This document shows positions 31,091-42,110 of a DNA stretch of 64,000 nucleotides, in pieces (the stretch's first letter is position 1; each line of letters begins with the position of its first letter). Location of the stretch: contig CM060703.1 in assembly GCA_030686995.1 (NCBI GenBank), positions 118,960,861 to 119,024,860 on the forward strand, written 5' to 3'. The position numbers were made by a program, and so were the translations under genes. Source of the DNA: Artemisia argyi (Eukaryota; Streptophyta; Magnoliopsida; Asterales; Asteraceae). The notes below the pieces were generated by a model. That model saw nothing but the letters and a program-made list of their open reading frames with translations, did no database searches and was not told where the DNA came from.

Positions 31091-32217
31091 ATGCCTCCCG
31101 TAACATTCTTCGATCACAAGGAAACTCTTAATTACTTACCCAAACACCATAGGACCAAAGGCCTTACTTAAGATCAATTTGAAACCTTTAAGAGTCTAGA
31201 AAAACGCTATGTTTATTAAGGAAGAACCATTGATCCATCCTTCCTAAAAGGAACATCCATTTGCCAAAACTTTGCCGCAATCAATTTTGATTGCCTCCTA
31301 GACATCGATGAGAAAATTTGTCCTAGGTTCATCTTAGAATTCTATGCAACCATAAGCCTTTTCTTCGATGACGATGGTGAGTTCTCACTAACCTTTACAA
31401 CCAATCAAGTACCAAATATCATACCCTTGAAAGATTTTGCAATAATTCTTGGTGTCCCTAATGTTGGTACATGTCTCTACACGGATAAGTGGCCTCTTTC
31501 TAGTCTTGATTCCATTGAGCATTTTCATCCATTGAGCGTTTTCATCCATACGACAATCCTCTTGCTAATAAGGAAGAAATTTGTGAGCATCTCTTTGTTA
31601 GGACCTCAACAACTAGGAAGAATCGTTCGAGAAATGAGGTAGATAAGGACCCTTTTGGTAAGGAACTCAATGAGCTTATACCACAATTTAAGAAATGGGA
31701 AGAAATTCTTAGAGCCAACGTTATAAGTTCCATAGGAAATAGAGATCATGTCAACACATGTCTTAGCTACATGCTCTATAGCATTTCCACCGGTCAACCT
31801 TTTAACTTAGCCTATTACCTAGCCAAAAGAATGGCCGACATATCCTTGGTAGGAACAACCGCCCTTCCTTATGGAATGCTTCTCACCCGCCTCTTTAGAG
31901 CAATCTCGCCTATTCCTCCTAATGATAAGGGAATGTGCCTTGATTACTCTCTCGTTCCTCACATTTTCGTCCCTCTAAGTGATAAAAGAGTCTTCAAAGT
32001 TAAGGGAAAGCGTACTCGCTCTCCTTCACCATCATCCTTATCATCCGATATAAGCGATGACGATAAACTTCCTAACTCTAAGCTACCCCCTTTAGACTAC
32101 CTTCAAGAATTTCCCGTCATTAGCAATGCATCCGAAGAGTTCAAGCAAACCAAAGAAATGTTCAAGTGCTTTGGAAGGTACCTAGGAAAGCTCAAGAAGA
32201 AGATAGACCGGTTGTGA
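31091..32217 (+). pseudogene. aORF1 relic of F
   Basis: The ATG at 31091 starts a frame with early stops and a frameshift. It still shows 'GRTIDPSFLKGTSICQNF', 'ICPRFILEFYATISLFF', 'YNLAYLFIHRI'-like 'FNLAYYLAKRMADISLVG', and 'LPYGMLLTRLFRAI'. It ends with the basic tail 'GRYLGKLKKKIDRL' at 32217. These align in order with E aORF1, including the Lys-rich C-terminus. It is a broken copy of the Transposase_32-like accessory gene. Confidence 0.8.
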
Positions 32218-33183
32218 GATGTGTGATTAAGGAGTGTTTGGCTTATGCAGGTTTTAGAACTTTGTATGTGTTAAACTATGTTATTTGTATTGTTTTTTAC
32301 TTCCATGCTTTATTATTTTTTTCAGATTATGTTTTGTATGAGCCGTTATGCATATTGACAATATTTGAGATGTTTGTCAATTTTTCATGCTTATGGAAAT
32401 TTTCACTAAGTACAATGAAATTCACTAGCTCCCGATCAAAGTCCTATGATATGAATGTCTACATGTCCATTTTTTGCATTTCCTAATCAGACATGTAATA
32501 AATTTTCATTTTTAAGAGTTTTTGAAAAATCTGAAAATCGTCTCGACCCTCAAAAATACGGCATGCCTTGTTTTTCAGGTCTGGCGGAACTGGCGGCACC
32601 TTAAATGGGTTCCGCCAGTGTATTTTTCTGGAATTCCAGAATTTGCCCAACGGATCAAATGGAACCCTCAGGAGGTTTCCGCCTGTGTTATCTCAGGGTT
32701 CTGCCAGTCACGTGCAGAAAATCTTTGTCATTTTTCTAAATTTCAAAATTTGTAAAATGTCAAATCATTATCTTTAGTGAGAAAAATCTACCCTTACTTC
32801 CAATAAACATATTAGGATCACTCTCACTTACTAGAACAATTAGGAAGTCATTTCCCACCAAAAATTCAAATTCAAACATAACTAACCCAAGTAACCCTTA
32901 AAAAGGATCCTTCAAACCCTTAGAACATTTTCAACCAAATCACTCCCCATGATCACTTAGCATTGAGTGTATAAGTTAGTCTTTCACTCCACCCAATTCC
33001 ATTGGATTGACATCCAATGATTTAACAGGTTAGAAACCTTAACATTTTTATGGTAGAGCATCAAATCCAAACACCCCTTCCAACATCTCTTCCACGCTAT
33101 AAATTTGACAATTTTGCAACACTTCAAATCACACCATCACCATCAAAATTTCTTCTCTCAAAGCTTCAAAATCACACCTTTGA
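32218..33183 (+). promoter_or_regulatory. Spacer with second array and TATA box upstream of F aORF2
   Basis: The array (32582-32706) has CTGGCGGAACT, GGGTTCCGCCAGT, GGAACCCTCAGGAGG, TTTCCGCCTGT and GGGTTCTGCCAGT. TATAAATT lies at 33098-33105 (GCTATAAATTTG), 79 nt before ATG 33184, matching the E aORF2 promoter. No other gene is seen. Confidence 0.5.
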
Positions 33184-34092
33184 AATGACTAAATCCAACA
33201 CCTCATCCGAATCATCAAAATCCCTTGCAAAAACCACTAGGATTAGTGTAAAACCTTGTTGCTTCAACAAAACTATCAAATCAAGCTCATCATCATCAAG
33301 TGATGCATCACTTGACATCTTCACCTATCCAAGATTTCCTTAACCTTACTACCTCAACACCATCCTCAACACCTTGCAATACCAATGTGATCCCTATACA
33401 AGATTTGCTTAATCTTGCTACTCCAACACCCTCTCCAACACATTGCAACACCAACATAGCCACTATTCCACCACCAACTAGACCTTCAAGTGATTCAACC
33501 TCACCTTCTCAATAAACTCAACCATCAAAAACTCCATCACCTCAATCACCAACACTTACACCAATGGAAAGTTTCCATACACCACCAACATCACCACTAC
33601 CCTATTTGGAAACTTTAGAAGACCTATCACCTAAATCATCGAGTCCTCCATCATTGTCACTCTTTGACACCATTTCCGAAATGGAAACCCAACAACAACC
33701 AATGTTTCAACCAAATGAGTCATTGGATGATGCACCTCATCAACCGTCATTGATAGAGCGTTTGGCTTACCGTTGTGCTAGACCCTCTATTTTTCCACAA
33801 GATCAAGGTCATACACACCTACAATCATTTGTGTTTCACCCCATTTTCAAAGACCTTCATGGTAATCCTTCTAGAAAACCAAGCTTCCGTCATTTTGTTC
33901 AACAACAAGAACCACAACAACAACAACAACCACAACAACAACAACCACCACCACAAGAACATTCCCCAACACTTTGAATCTCTATTTCCTTCTTATAAGA
34001 AAATAGAAGCATCCATATGGGAAAAATCTCTAAACCTTAATGATGAAATGAACACTCATTTAAACCACCTTTATGCCTTCAAACGTATGGTT
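33184..34092 (+). pseudogene. aORF2 relic of F, interrupted by element G
   Basis: The start is 'MTKSNTSSESSKSLAKTTRI', parallel to the basic Ser/Lys-rich head of E aORF2. Frames then shift at least three times through Pro/Ser/Thr-rich sequence (33300-33515, 33564-33977) and Gln/Pro runs. They continue to 'YKKIEASIWEKSLNLND' and 'LNHLYAFKRMV', where the G LTR begins. Low-complexity composition makes detailed alignment unreliable. Identity rests on position, promoter and head sequence. Confidence 0.55.
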
Positions 34093-35182
34093 TGTGGAAA
34101 ACTAGAAGGGGGGTTGAATAGTTTTACCAGTTTTTCGTTTAATTATCTTTTGAAACTTTCCGTTTAATCAAAGATATGAACACAAAGACAAAATATAACA
34201 TGCAAGTATAAAGAAAGAAACGATCAAACCACAACACAAGTATTTATCGTGGTTTAGCTACAAGGACTCTTTTCCTTGCCCTACGTCCACGCCCCGAGTA
34301 TCCAAATCGAGAGTTTCTTTCACTAGTCAACAAGCTCCTTTCACCGGCGGAGAAAACCTTACACGTCGCTTACACGATTACCGACACTAAGCTAGATGTC
34401 GAGTTCTTTTACAAGGGTACAACCACTCCCATTAGTTCTTTTACAAGGGTTTAACAACTCCCGTCACTCTATGTATTTTAAGGCCTAAAATACTAACCGA
34501 TCACAACTGAAAATACACAATCAAATGAAGTGTAAACTACACAAAGTCTACACGATGCTAAGCTAACAAGTCTTGCAACGTTGTGTTGAATACTTGTAAA
34601 CTTTATATGTACTTGTGAACTTCTTTGCTACAAAAGAAACTTCACACAAAATGAATTGTTAAAGGGTTAGATGAATGATATGAATGTGTGTGTGTAAAAT
34701 GTAATGAGAAGTGATGAAACCTTAACACAAATAAATGGCTTGGTAGTTATAGCAAAACATTCTGCAGGCCTGGCGGATACGGCGGAACCCTCAGATGGGT
34801 TCCGCCCGTGTATCTCCAGGGTTCCGCCGGGACTGGCAGTTTATCTTGCAATAACTTTCCAAACCAACCAAAGTCACATCAACTAAATACTAGTCAAACA
34901 CAAACTTGTGCAAGAAAACTTATGGTTAGTCAAACACACAATCTTTCCTTAAATGGTATATTGACAAACTTACCATAAATGTGATGTGACATTTCTATTT
35001 TAAGAAATATAAAAATGTTGTGTTTTATATGAAATGTAAAATGTAGCAAATGTCTAATTATGCAAGTCTTTTAAACTAAAATTATGTTTTACTAAAAACT
35101 AAAGTTTATACTTTGTCGTTAACAAAACTTAGCAAAGATCGTAAAATATAAATAACGTTTTTAGGCGATATTTGTATTAACA
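34093..35182 (-). repeat. 3' LTR of G (1090 bp)
   Basis: Same family as the H LTR (59623-61049). Both share TGTTAATACAAATATCGCC, the GGCGGAACC array (34770-34836 here) and the R/U5 block around 34250-34340. The box equivalent to H's TATAAATA reads GCTATAACTACC here and may be weakened. Confidence 0.8.
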
Positions 35183-35807
35183 ATCTCCCCCTTTTTGTTG
35201 ATGACAAAACATAAAATTTGTTTTTAAGTAACCCACAAATTTTAGTGTTAAGACTTTAAAAAGAAAGTGTTATATTAAACTTGTTTTACTTAAGTGATGA
35301 AAATCTTTTTAAGTTTATAAGTTTATATATCTTTCTCCCCCTTTTTGTCGAAACAGAAAAAAGAGTAGCGAAGCGGAAAAATGCACGTGCTCCCCCTTGG
35401 TCGATACTCCCCCTAAAAGGAGTGCCAAGTTGGGAAACATGGATTTTGAACCTACAAAAAAATGGTTAGTTAGTGATAATCAAGCATGTAGTCACCACAC
35501 AATATGAGAATAAGCAACCACAATCACAACTCATATATGATCAACCAACAATGCAAGTAAGATAGTAGAAAGAGATATCATTTCAAGTAAAATTTGACTT
35601 TATCAAAGTCAAGGACAAGAAATGGAAGATATCCTCCTACTTTTAAAACTAAAAATAAAATTAAAAATTACCGAGAAATAAAAGAAAAATAAAATCCTAC
35701 TTCTATAAGTAGAAGACATTAAACACGTCCTAAATGGAGCAAAAGGCCTCCAAATATGCTCTAGGAGTTGTTTGGATGGGAAAGAGCATCCAAACGTTCT
35801 ATGATGT
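34093..35807 (-). mobile_element. Element G: 3' LTR and adjacent internal end, cut by element A
   Basis: The LTR occupies 34093-35182; on the element strand it starts TGTTAATACAAATATCGCC and ends TTTTCCACA. No PBS complement adjoins 34093, whereas a purine tract adjoins 35182, so it is the 3' LTR of a minus-strand element. The internal part (35183-35807) has four PPT-like runs near 35186, 35337, 35391 and 35407. At 35806-35762 on the minus strand there may be a C-terminal aORF2 fragment ('IIERLDALSHPNNS', stop). Element A interrupts it at 35808. Confidence 0.75.
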
Positions 35808-37216
35808 TGATGAGGCGAAAAATGAACCGTTTTTAGGGGGTCATTTAAGCCCGGAATTGAATTTATTTGATCAAATATTACCATAAATTGTTCCTTTTAT
35901 GATTTTAGGTACTTTGGGAGTGAATTCTGGAAAAGGAAGAAATTCGGAGGTTTTTGGAGCATAAAAGTGAAGAAAACGCCAAAGACTTAATTTTCCATGC
36001 TGAGAACAGTACCTAACGGCGTCAAGAGGAAAACCATGACGGCGTCAAGATTAAATTCCATGACGACCCAGTGCAATCCTGATGGCGTCACAACAAGGGC
36101 GTCAAGAGTATTTTTGGTGACGGCCTGTACAAGGGGAATACATGACGGCGATCTAGGCAGTCCGAGGAACTATTTGGCGGCGAGATGACGGCGTCAGACA
36201 TTTGTTCTTGACGCCGTCACCTATCAAACTCTATATATAGTTTTCTATTATTCATTCATTGAGGAGGAACTTGTGTCGAGAAAACTAGGGCCGAACTTTG
36301 TAAACCCTAGGTCATATTTTACAGTACTCTCAAGGGTTTTCACCCCTTGAATCCTTTCATGTTCAATTGAGATAAGTCTTCTCTTAATTCAATCAATATG
36401 TCTATGTGTTGGTTGATTATATCTTTTACTTGTCTTGATTTGAACATGCTAGGCTAAATTTATCTTGTGTTTGCTTAGATCTAATGAAACCTAGATGTTA
36501 ATTATGTGTTGATTACTTGTTTATGGTTGTATTGGATGAATGATTTCAATGTTAGTCTTAAGAAAACTGGCAGATCTCCATTGTGTAACATGCTTGAACG
36601 TCTTAGGAAACATGAACTGATGTGTACTAGGTTTTATTGGTTGTATTTAATGCATGAGTAAATTCTAGTGATCCCATGTTCGGAGCTTCTTAGCCGGCTC
36701 GACATAGGAGTGAAGTAGGTGCTCATCGGATTGGGGAAGTAAGTATGCCACCCTATGAATGGTATTAAGGAATACAATCCGTTATCCACGCAACTATAAC
36801 AAATAATTAACGTGTAAAAGATATCTAGGGAGTAGTGAAATCTAAGTAAACACAATTCTCCTACATATTGCTCACAACTTTAGTATAATTTAGTTTATTT
36901 TCATTTCTAGTATTTTATTTTGATTGCATCTTAGTATTGGGTTAGTTGACTAGCAACTAATTCTGCCAAACTCCTTCAAACCCGAGATTTTTACTTGCTT
37001 TTTAAAAAATATAAAAATACATAAAGAATCATCCCTCATATCTAGACCTAGTCTTTAGGTTTTCTAATCCTAGCGACACTATTCCTAGCTGAACGATCAA
37101 TCCCCCGGTACTTGTCATTATACTATACTACATCGATTAGGTACACTGCCTGGTGGGGGTTGTAAGCTTCTCGAGATCCCTCGAGAGGTAAAGCCTGGTG
37201 CAATCCCTACGCATCA
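35808..37216 (+). repeat. 5' LTR of A (1409 bp)
   Basis: It starts TGATGAGGCG and ends CGCATCA, like 3013-4421. The palindrome array at 36010-36225 keeps few intact TGACGGCGTCA copies (for example near 36038 and 36186, and a TGACGCCGTCA near 36210). Other positions show single-base changes. The TATATATAG box is near 36232. Confidence 0.85.
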
Positions 37217-37222
37217 AGTTTT

Positions 37223-37240
37223 TGGCGCCGCAGCCCGGGA
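37223..37240 (+). other. Primer-binding site of A
   Basis: TGGCGCCGCAGCCCGGGA lies six bases after the LTR. The plant tRNA-Asp 3' end predicts TGGCGCCGTTGCCGGGGA, so this differs at three positions while keeping the first eight. Confidence 0.75.
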
Positions 37241-37398
37241 AATAGTTATTGTCTAGGTTAGAATCTCTTTTTATTAGGACTACTTGCTAGATTCCTTTCT
37301 AGTAAGATTTTATCTTTAGTTTTAGGTTCTCTCTAGTCTATCTTTTTCTTCGTGCCTTTGTTAGTAAATTAAATTCATTGACTATACCGTTGACCATT

Positions 37399-38400
37399 AT
37401 GGAAAACGCGAATCTGCCCCTTTCCCCTAGAGATGTGGCTTTGTTACGTGAACAAATTGAGAGTGAGATTAGGGAACTTAGGGAGCTTAATAGGTTGATT
37501 AAAGTTGAGCTCGACCAAGCATTTAGTGACCTAGCAACCGCCTTGTACTCAAATAAGGACCTAGGACCTAATGATTTTGAGAATGTTGTTGAGGAACTTG
37601 AGGAAGGGGAAATAGATCCGAAGCTAAATGATTATTTTAATCTATACCCCACTAAGGAGGAGATTGCATATTATAATAATCTTATTGATAACCCTCGATC
37701 TCCTTTTACTAGAATCGAACCTAAGATAAAGAGAGGCGACCCTAAGAATGCTAAGATACCATGTATGATTGGGTATAGACACGTTGACAATGCTTACATT
37801 GACTTTAAATCCCCAATCAACATTATGTCCTCGAGTGTTTATAATGATATAGTGAAAACAAGACTTGAACCTAGAAAAGATCCCAAATACCCCGGTGGAG
37901 TTTGTAACTTTGTCGGGAGAATTAAAGGTCTAGATGTCTTTGTTGGGAATATCACTTATATCGCCGACTTTATGATTGTTGAAGATCTTGCTAATGTTAT
38001 TGATTGTTAATTATCCAATGTTGTGTTTGGTAAACCATTTGTTGAAAAGTCCAAGTTAGAATATGATGAGATAGAAGGAACAATCCAATTTGCAAGTAAC
38101 ACCGATAGGATCACTTATAGGATGCCTAATAGAATGAAAGAATTTCGTTTTGTGCCCCGATTTGACATGGACAACATTGGTGCTTTTGAGGATATCAATG
38201 AAGAGGATAAGAAAAAGGGCATGGATTATGTATGGGAAAAGAAGAATCTTTTCTACAAAGATTGCTTGACTCTAGGACCAAAGTATAAAGTCGATAAGGA
38301 ATTTGCCCATAGGATTATAGGAGCGATTGAGAAAAAGGTGATTGGTTTCTACAAAGAACATTTACAATCAGAAAGTGAAACCAACGATGAGGTCACGTAG
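37399..38400 (+). pseudogene. Retropepsin-like accessory ORF of A, one premature stop
   Basis: I start at ATG 37399 (MENANLP). The frame is continuous to TAG at 38398-38400, about 333 codons, with a single TAA at 38008-38010 where A0 has CAA. Residues 13-50 are a predicted coiled coil ('LREQIESEIRELRELNRLIK'). An acidic linker follows, then the protease-like region 'AYIDFKSPINIMSSSVYNDI', then 'YPGGVCNFVGRIKGLDVFVG' and 'DFMIVEDLANVID'. The usual D-T/S-G triad is replaced by DFKSP, so catalysis is unlikely. Relatives in Asteraceae also read D-x-SPINIMS here (memory). The role is unknown. A CACTA element begins six bases after the stop. Confidence 0.8.
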
Positions 38401-40844
38401 TAACCCACTACAAAAATCCTGTTGATTACCCATGGACCAAATTTGCGGGTAAAAGAGCTAAATCTGTGGGTAATTAGCCAATACCCATGATTTACCCACA
38501 AACCAATATACATGGGGAAAACCTCCGAGGCTAGTTTTGTACCCACGAGAATTTCAAGCGGTGGGTAAGTTTACCCACATCATGTTTGGTGAGAGTTCAT
38601 GGGAAATGTGTTTGTGAGATTTCACAAGGTACCACGAATCGTCCCATAGAAATATTTGTGGGTACTTCACGGGTAAAAATTATCACGGATACAATCGTGT
38701 GTAAATGTCGAGGGTAAATTTTTTGAAAAGATGGTACATAGTTTATGGGTAAATGTGTGACTAAAGTAACTACGAATTGCCCATTGTTAAGTTGCGGCTA
38801 CTTGTTTGCAATGATATATTGGACATCATTTCTTAAATTGCTATAAAATTTGAGAAATGTTTACAAATATAACAAAAAAACATAAATAATAAAATGAAAT
38901 TGCATTTGATTCAAGTACAATCTATAAAAAGTTTATCTAATTATCTATTTCGAAAAAATAAACAAAAATGTGTAGCTAATGTTTGGGACTTTGGATATTA
39001 CATAAACAAGATGTGTAGACGTGTAGTTGTGTACTCTATAAGTGCATGTGTTACATTTCAAGGTACATTCATCAGCCATCAATCAATCGAACCACCTTGG
39101 GTGGCCTGCTCAAACATGATGCCATCTCTCTCTTTATGCTTTGGTTTACAAATAAATAATGTTCATCATACCCTGCAAATTATATATACAGTTAGTTACA
39201 AATATGATCAAACAACCATGAAACTACCATGTTTAAATGTTCAAGTAGTCATGAATGGAATAAAGTGGCAAACAGAGTGATGACATAGAACATGAATCTA
39301 CCATGCGTAAGAGTCAACTTTATGTAAAAGTGACATTTACAGATTTCTTGACATATTATAACCCATCCTCATGGATAAGGACAACAAAGACTAAAAATGT
39401 TTTCAAGTGATTCAACAAAGTATAATGTTAGTGGCTTGTGATGACTTTTCTTTAACAAAAAATATCAATATGATCCCCTAGTAAAGTTAATTATTTATCA
39501 GCAAATATATGCTAGTTTGACGATCTGAAACTCGTCACGATTGAGATATTGAATAGGGTACACAATCACAAACCTTGTATATGGCAATGGCATCGATCAA
39601 AACATTTTTATTCGCAATTAGTTTCGATGCAGCTTAAGTGATTAACCTGAGAAAATAAATAAGAAACATGTTAAGTTGCTTCTTTTTCAGTAAAGTGTAT
39701 AATTTGAAACAATATAAAAGTCACCAAACTATTAGTTTATGCATGTTACTTGAATGTAGAATGCTTTTGTAAGTATCTTCTTTAGTATATTAACCTTGTA
39801 CTTGTTTCCTTTTTACAGTATTATTTTGCAATGTGAGTAGATTATTTAAAAGCAGTTTAACATATAGAAAAATTAGATCCACAATCCCCATCATCGCATG
39901 TTCTGTAGGGTGTACTCTCATTCATATATATCTTTGCTATTGGTAAAACTCTCGACTACAGTTATTAGAAACAAGTCAAACGTCAAATATGTGAGTCTTG
40001 AGAGTTAGAAAATTTCAAATAAACCTTATTTCAGTAATGTTAGCTTCATCATCTTCTAATGTTACTCTAGGATATAGATTAAACTAGGTTCAGGAGTTAC
40101 ATCAAACACATAGTGGGCGTGATATATGCGAAATTCAAAAAAGCAATGAGATAGAACAAATAATATGTCCTTGATTTTTTAACCCCATAGATATGAATAT
40201 CATATACAAACAAGATTCAAGGAATAAAAAAATTAATAAACAAAAGTAGCACCGTGGATAATGGGTAACCAGTCAATGGTACCAAATTACAATAAGTTCA
40301 TGTGTGCATAACAAAAACTACACTATTAATTATATTAAATTAAAAAGATTAACAAAATAAGATTCTTGAGACACATGTAAGGAGGAAGATATCTCTTCGT
40401 GAACATGATCTTGATATCAATACTATATTAGTGATTAAGCGGAGATTAATGGTGAGATTGTTCCCATTTCAACCGCAAAGAATTGGCGAGAAGTAGTAGA
40501 ACGAGATTTTTGGATCTCTTGAAATGAAAAGAGAAATAAAGAGGTTGAGATGCAACTGCAAACTGTTTGATAGTTGGAGAGAATTCAAAATAAATATAGG
40601 GGGGGGTGGGGGAAATCAAAATTTTCAGGGAGGGGGTGGGAATGTGAAAATGGTATTGAGGGGAAAAAAAGTACAATATTTATTAGTAGATGTTATCGTA
40701 ATTATTTAGAATACTAACGTACAAAATTAAATACATAACAATGATTATTTAACGAAAAAAGATTAATTAAATTATTATAGTGAAAAGGAAAAAAAACAAA
40801 AAAATTGGTTTACGTTATTTTATGTTAACTATGGTTTTGAAACT

Positions 40845-41085
40845 TTTTTCTTTTCTTTTCTTTTCTTTTTTTACTGGCTTGTTATTTGTTAGTGGTTCAG
40901 GTCTAACACTGATATCAAATTAGGTAGTATGCTGACATGAGAGCAACTTGTTCCTCCTTTACCGCCTGAAGTGGTAAAAGTCTCGTATGAGATTCGAACT
41001 TGAGACCTCCTCTAGTCAAATATCCCCTCCCCAAAGCACCTTAATGAAACATTGGTGGCCAAGTAAGCTAGCCTGGTTTGTTATG
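40845..41085 (-). mobile_element. tRNA-related SINE-like sequence inside the CACTA element
   Basis: On the minus strand TAGCTTACTTGG near 41075 resembles a Pol III A box, and AGTTCGAATCTC near 41000 matches a B box (GGTTCGANNCC). It ends in an A/G-rich tail (AAAAAGAAAAGAAAAG) near 40872-40845. Flanking AACTTTT copies may be target duplications but are too simple to rely on. Confidence 0.45.
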
Positions 41086-41569
41086 ATATATAACTTTTTG
41101 GTCAAGTAATTTATGAGGTTTGAACTCAGTGTCACACAGACTCAAACTAGGTAAAACGCTCTTTCTTCAAGAAGTTGATGCGACCGCGTCATAAGTGTTT
41201 GAATCTACCAAAAATTAAACCTGACACCTAAAACATTTTAGTGCAATAGTCACAAGCCTTTTGTCATTAAGCAACTCCTATAGTTAAGTTTATGTTATGT
41301 ATGGTGGTAAGAGTTTCAAGAATATAATAACTTTGAAACCAATTTTTATTGCAATGACTCAAATGCAAGTTTAGGTTATTTTTGTAGTTAGCTAATGAAA
41401 TTGTAGTTAAAAATTTAAACCATTTGACTTATCTTAGGTAGGTTTGGCAAGAGGCATTCGAGAGCGTTTGGAATTAAATATTGATTTGACAATGAACTTT
41501 TGGTGTTTTGTTACTTAAGAAAATGCTATTTGAAAAGTATTAAAAGATTAGCGTTAATTAGTGTTTTGA

Positions 41570-41675
41570 AACCCGGATCGATCCAACCGGGTTAACCGGT
41601 TCGACCGGTTTCGACCAAAAAATTTTGTCAAAAAAACTCGGGTTAACCGGTTAGACCCGTCGGGTCAACTCAGTT
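41570..41675. repeat. CCGGTT/AACCGG-rich degenerate repeat
   Basis: Several overlapping copies of AACCGGTT and CGACCGGTT lie within about 100 bp (for example GGTTAACCGGTTCGACCGG). It resembles a dispersed plant repeat of this composition. No function is assigned. Confidence 0.6.
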
Positions 41676-42110
41676 TTCAATTTATTTTTTGTTTTACTTG
41701 ATGCTTCCCACCATTGATTCGGATCTTTGACTTTTGAACATGGTAAATCGATGTGCATATAATTTCTCACAATATACCCACAAAAAGTTACCCATGAACC
41801 ATTAAGTTTTCATGATCTGTGGGTAAATTAAATATACCCACGAAAAAACCCACGTATGTACCCATGATAACTTATTCCATGGTTATTCCATGTGAATTAT
41901 TTTAGCGGGAATAATTTAGCCATAGATTAGACACAAGATATAATTTTGTGGGTAATTTAGTGGGAAAATATGTGGGAACTTCTGAGGGTAACTTTAATTA
42001 GTATTGTAATTCTCTAATCATGGGTAAATCTTGGGAAATTGGTGGGTAAATACCCGCAAAATAGTTTCCATGGGTAATTTTCATGGGTAACTGACTGAAT
42101 TCTTGTAGTG

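Larger units (their letters stand above)
30275..34092 (+). mobile_element. Element F, right part: two decayed accessory genes with their leaders
   Basis: It continues 21901 after removal of E. It contains, in + order, a GGCGGAACC array, a putative spliced leader, aORF1 relic, a second array, a TATA box and aORF2 relic. It ends where the G LTR begins at 34093. The gene order and spacing mirror E. Motif choice (GGCGGAACC) and the shared left region tie it to the G/H family. Confidence 0.7.
38406..42110 (+). mobile_element. Non-autonomous CACTA (En/Spm-type) DNA transposon, 3705 bp
   Basis: The terminal inverted repeats are CACTACAAAAATCC.. (left) and ..GAATTCTTGTAGTG (right), with a 3-bp duplication ACC on both sides (38403-38405, 42111-42113). 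A0 supplies the empty site (GTAGTAACC at 523-531). Both ends are packed with TACCCA/TGGGTAA motifs in both orientations over about 350 bp, as expected for transposase-binding subterminal repeats. No transposase-like ORF is seen; the 128-codon frame at 38894-39280 resembles nothing I know. It contains a SINE-like insertion and a CCGGTT-rich repeat. Confidence 0.92.

Noticed and set aside
37399..38400. Naming this family after kinase or lectin-like domains seen in some automatic annotations
   Set aside because: No kinase or lectin motif is present. The sequence order is retropepsin-like without the catalytic triad.
38894..39280. 128-codon ORF within the CACTA element
   Set aside because: It has no transposase-like motif, sits in AT-rich sequence and has no homologous frame elsewhere in the window.
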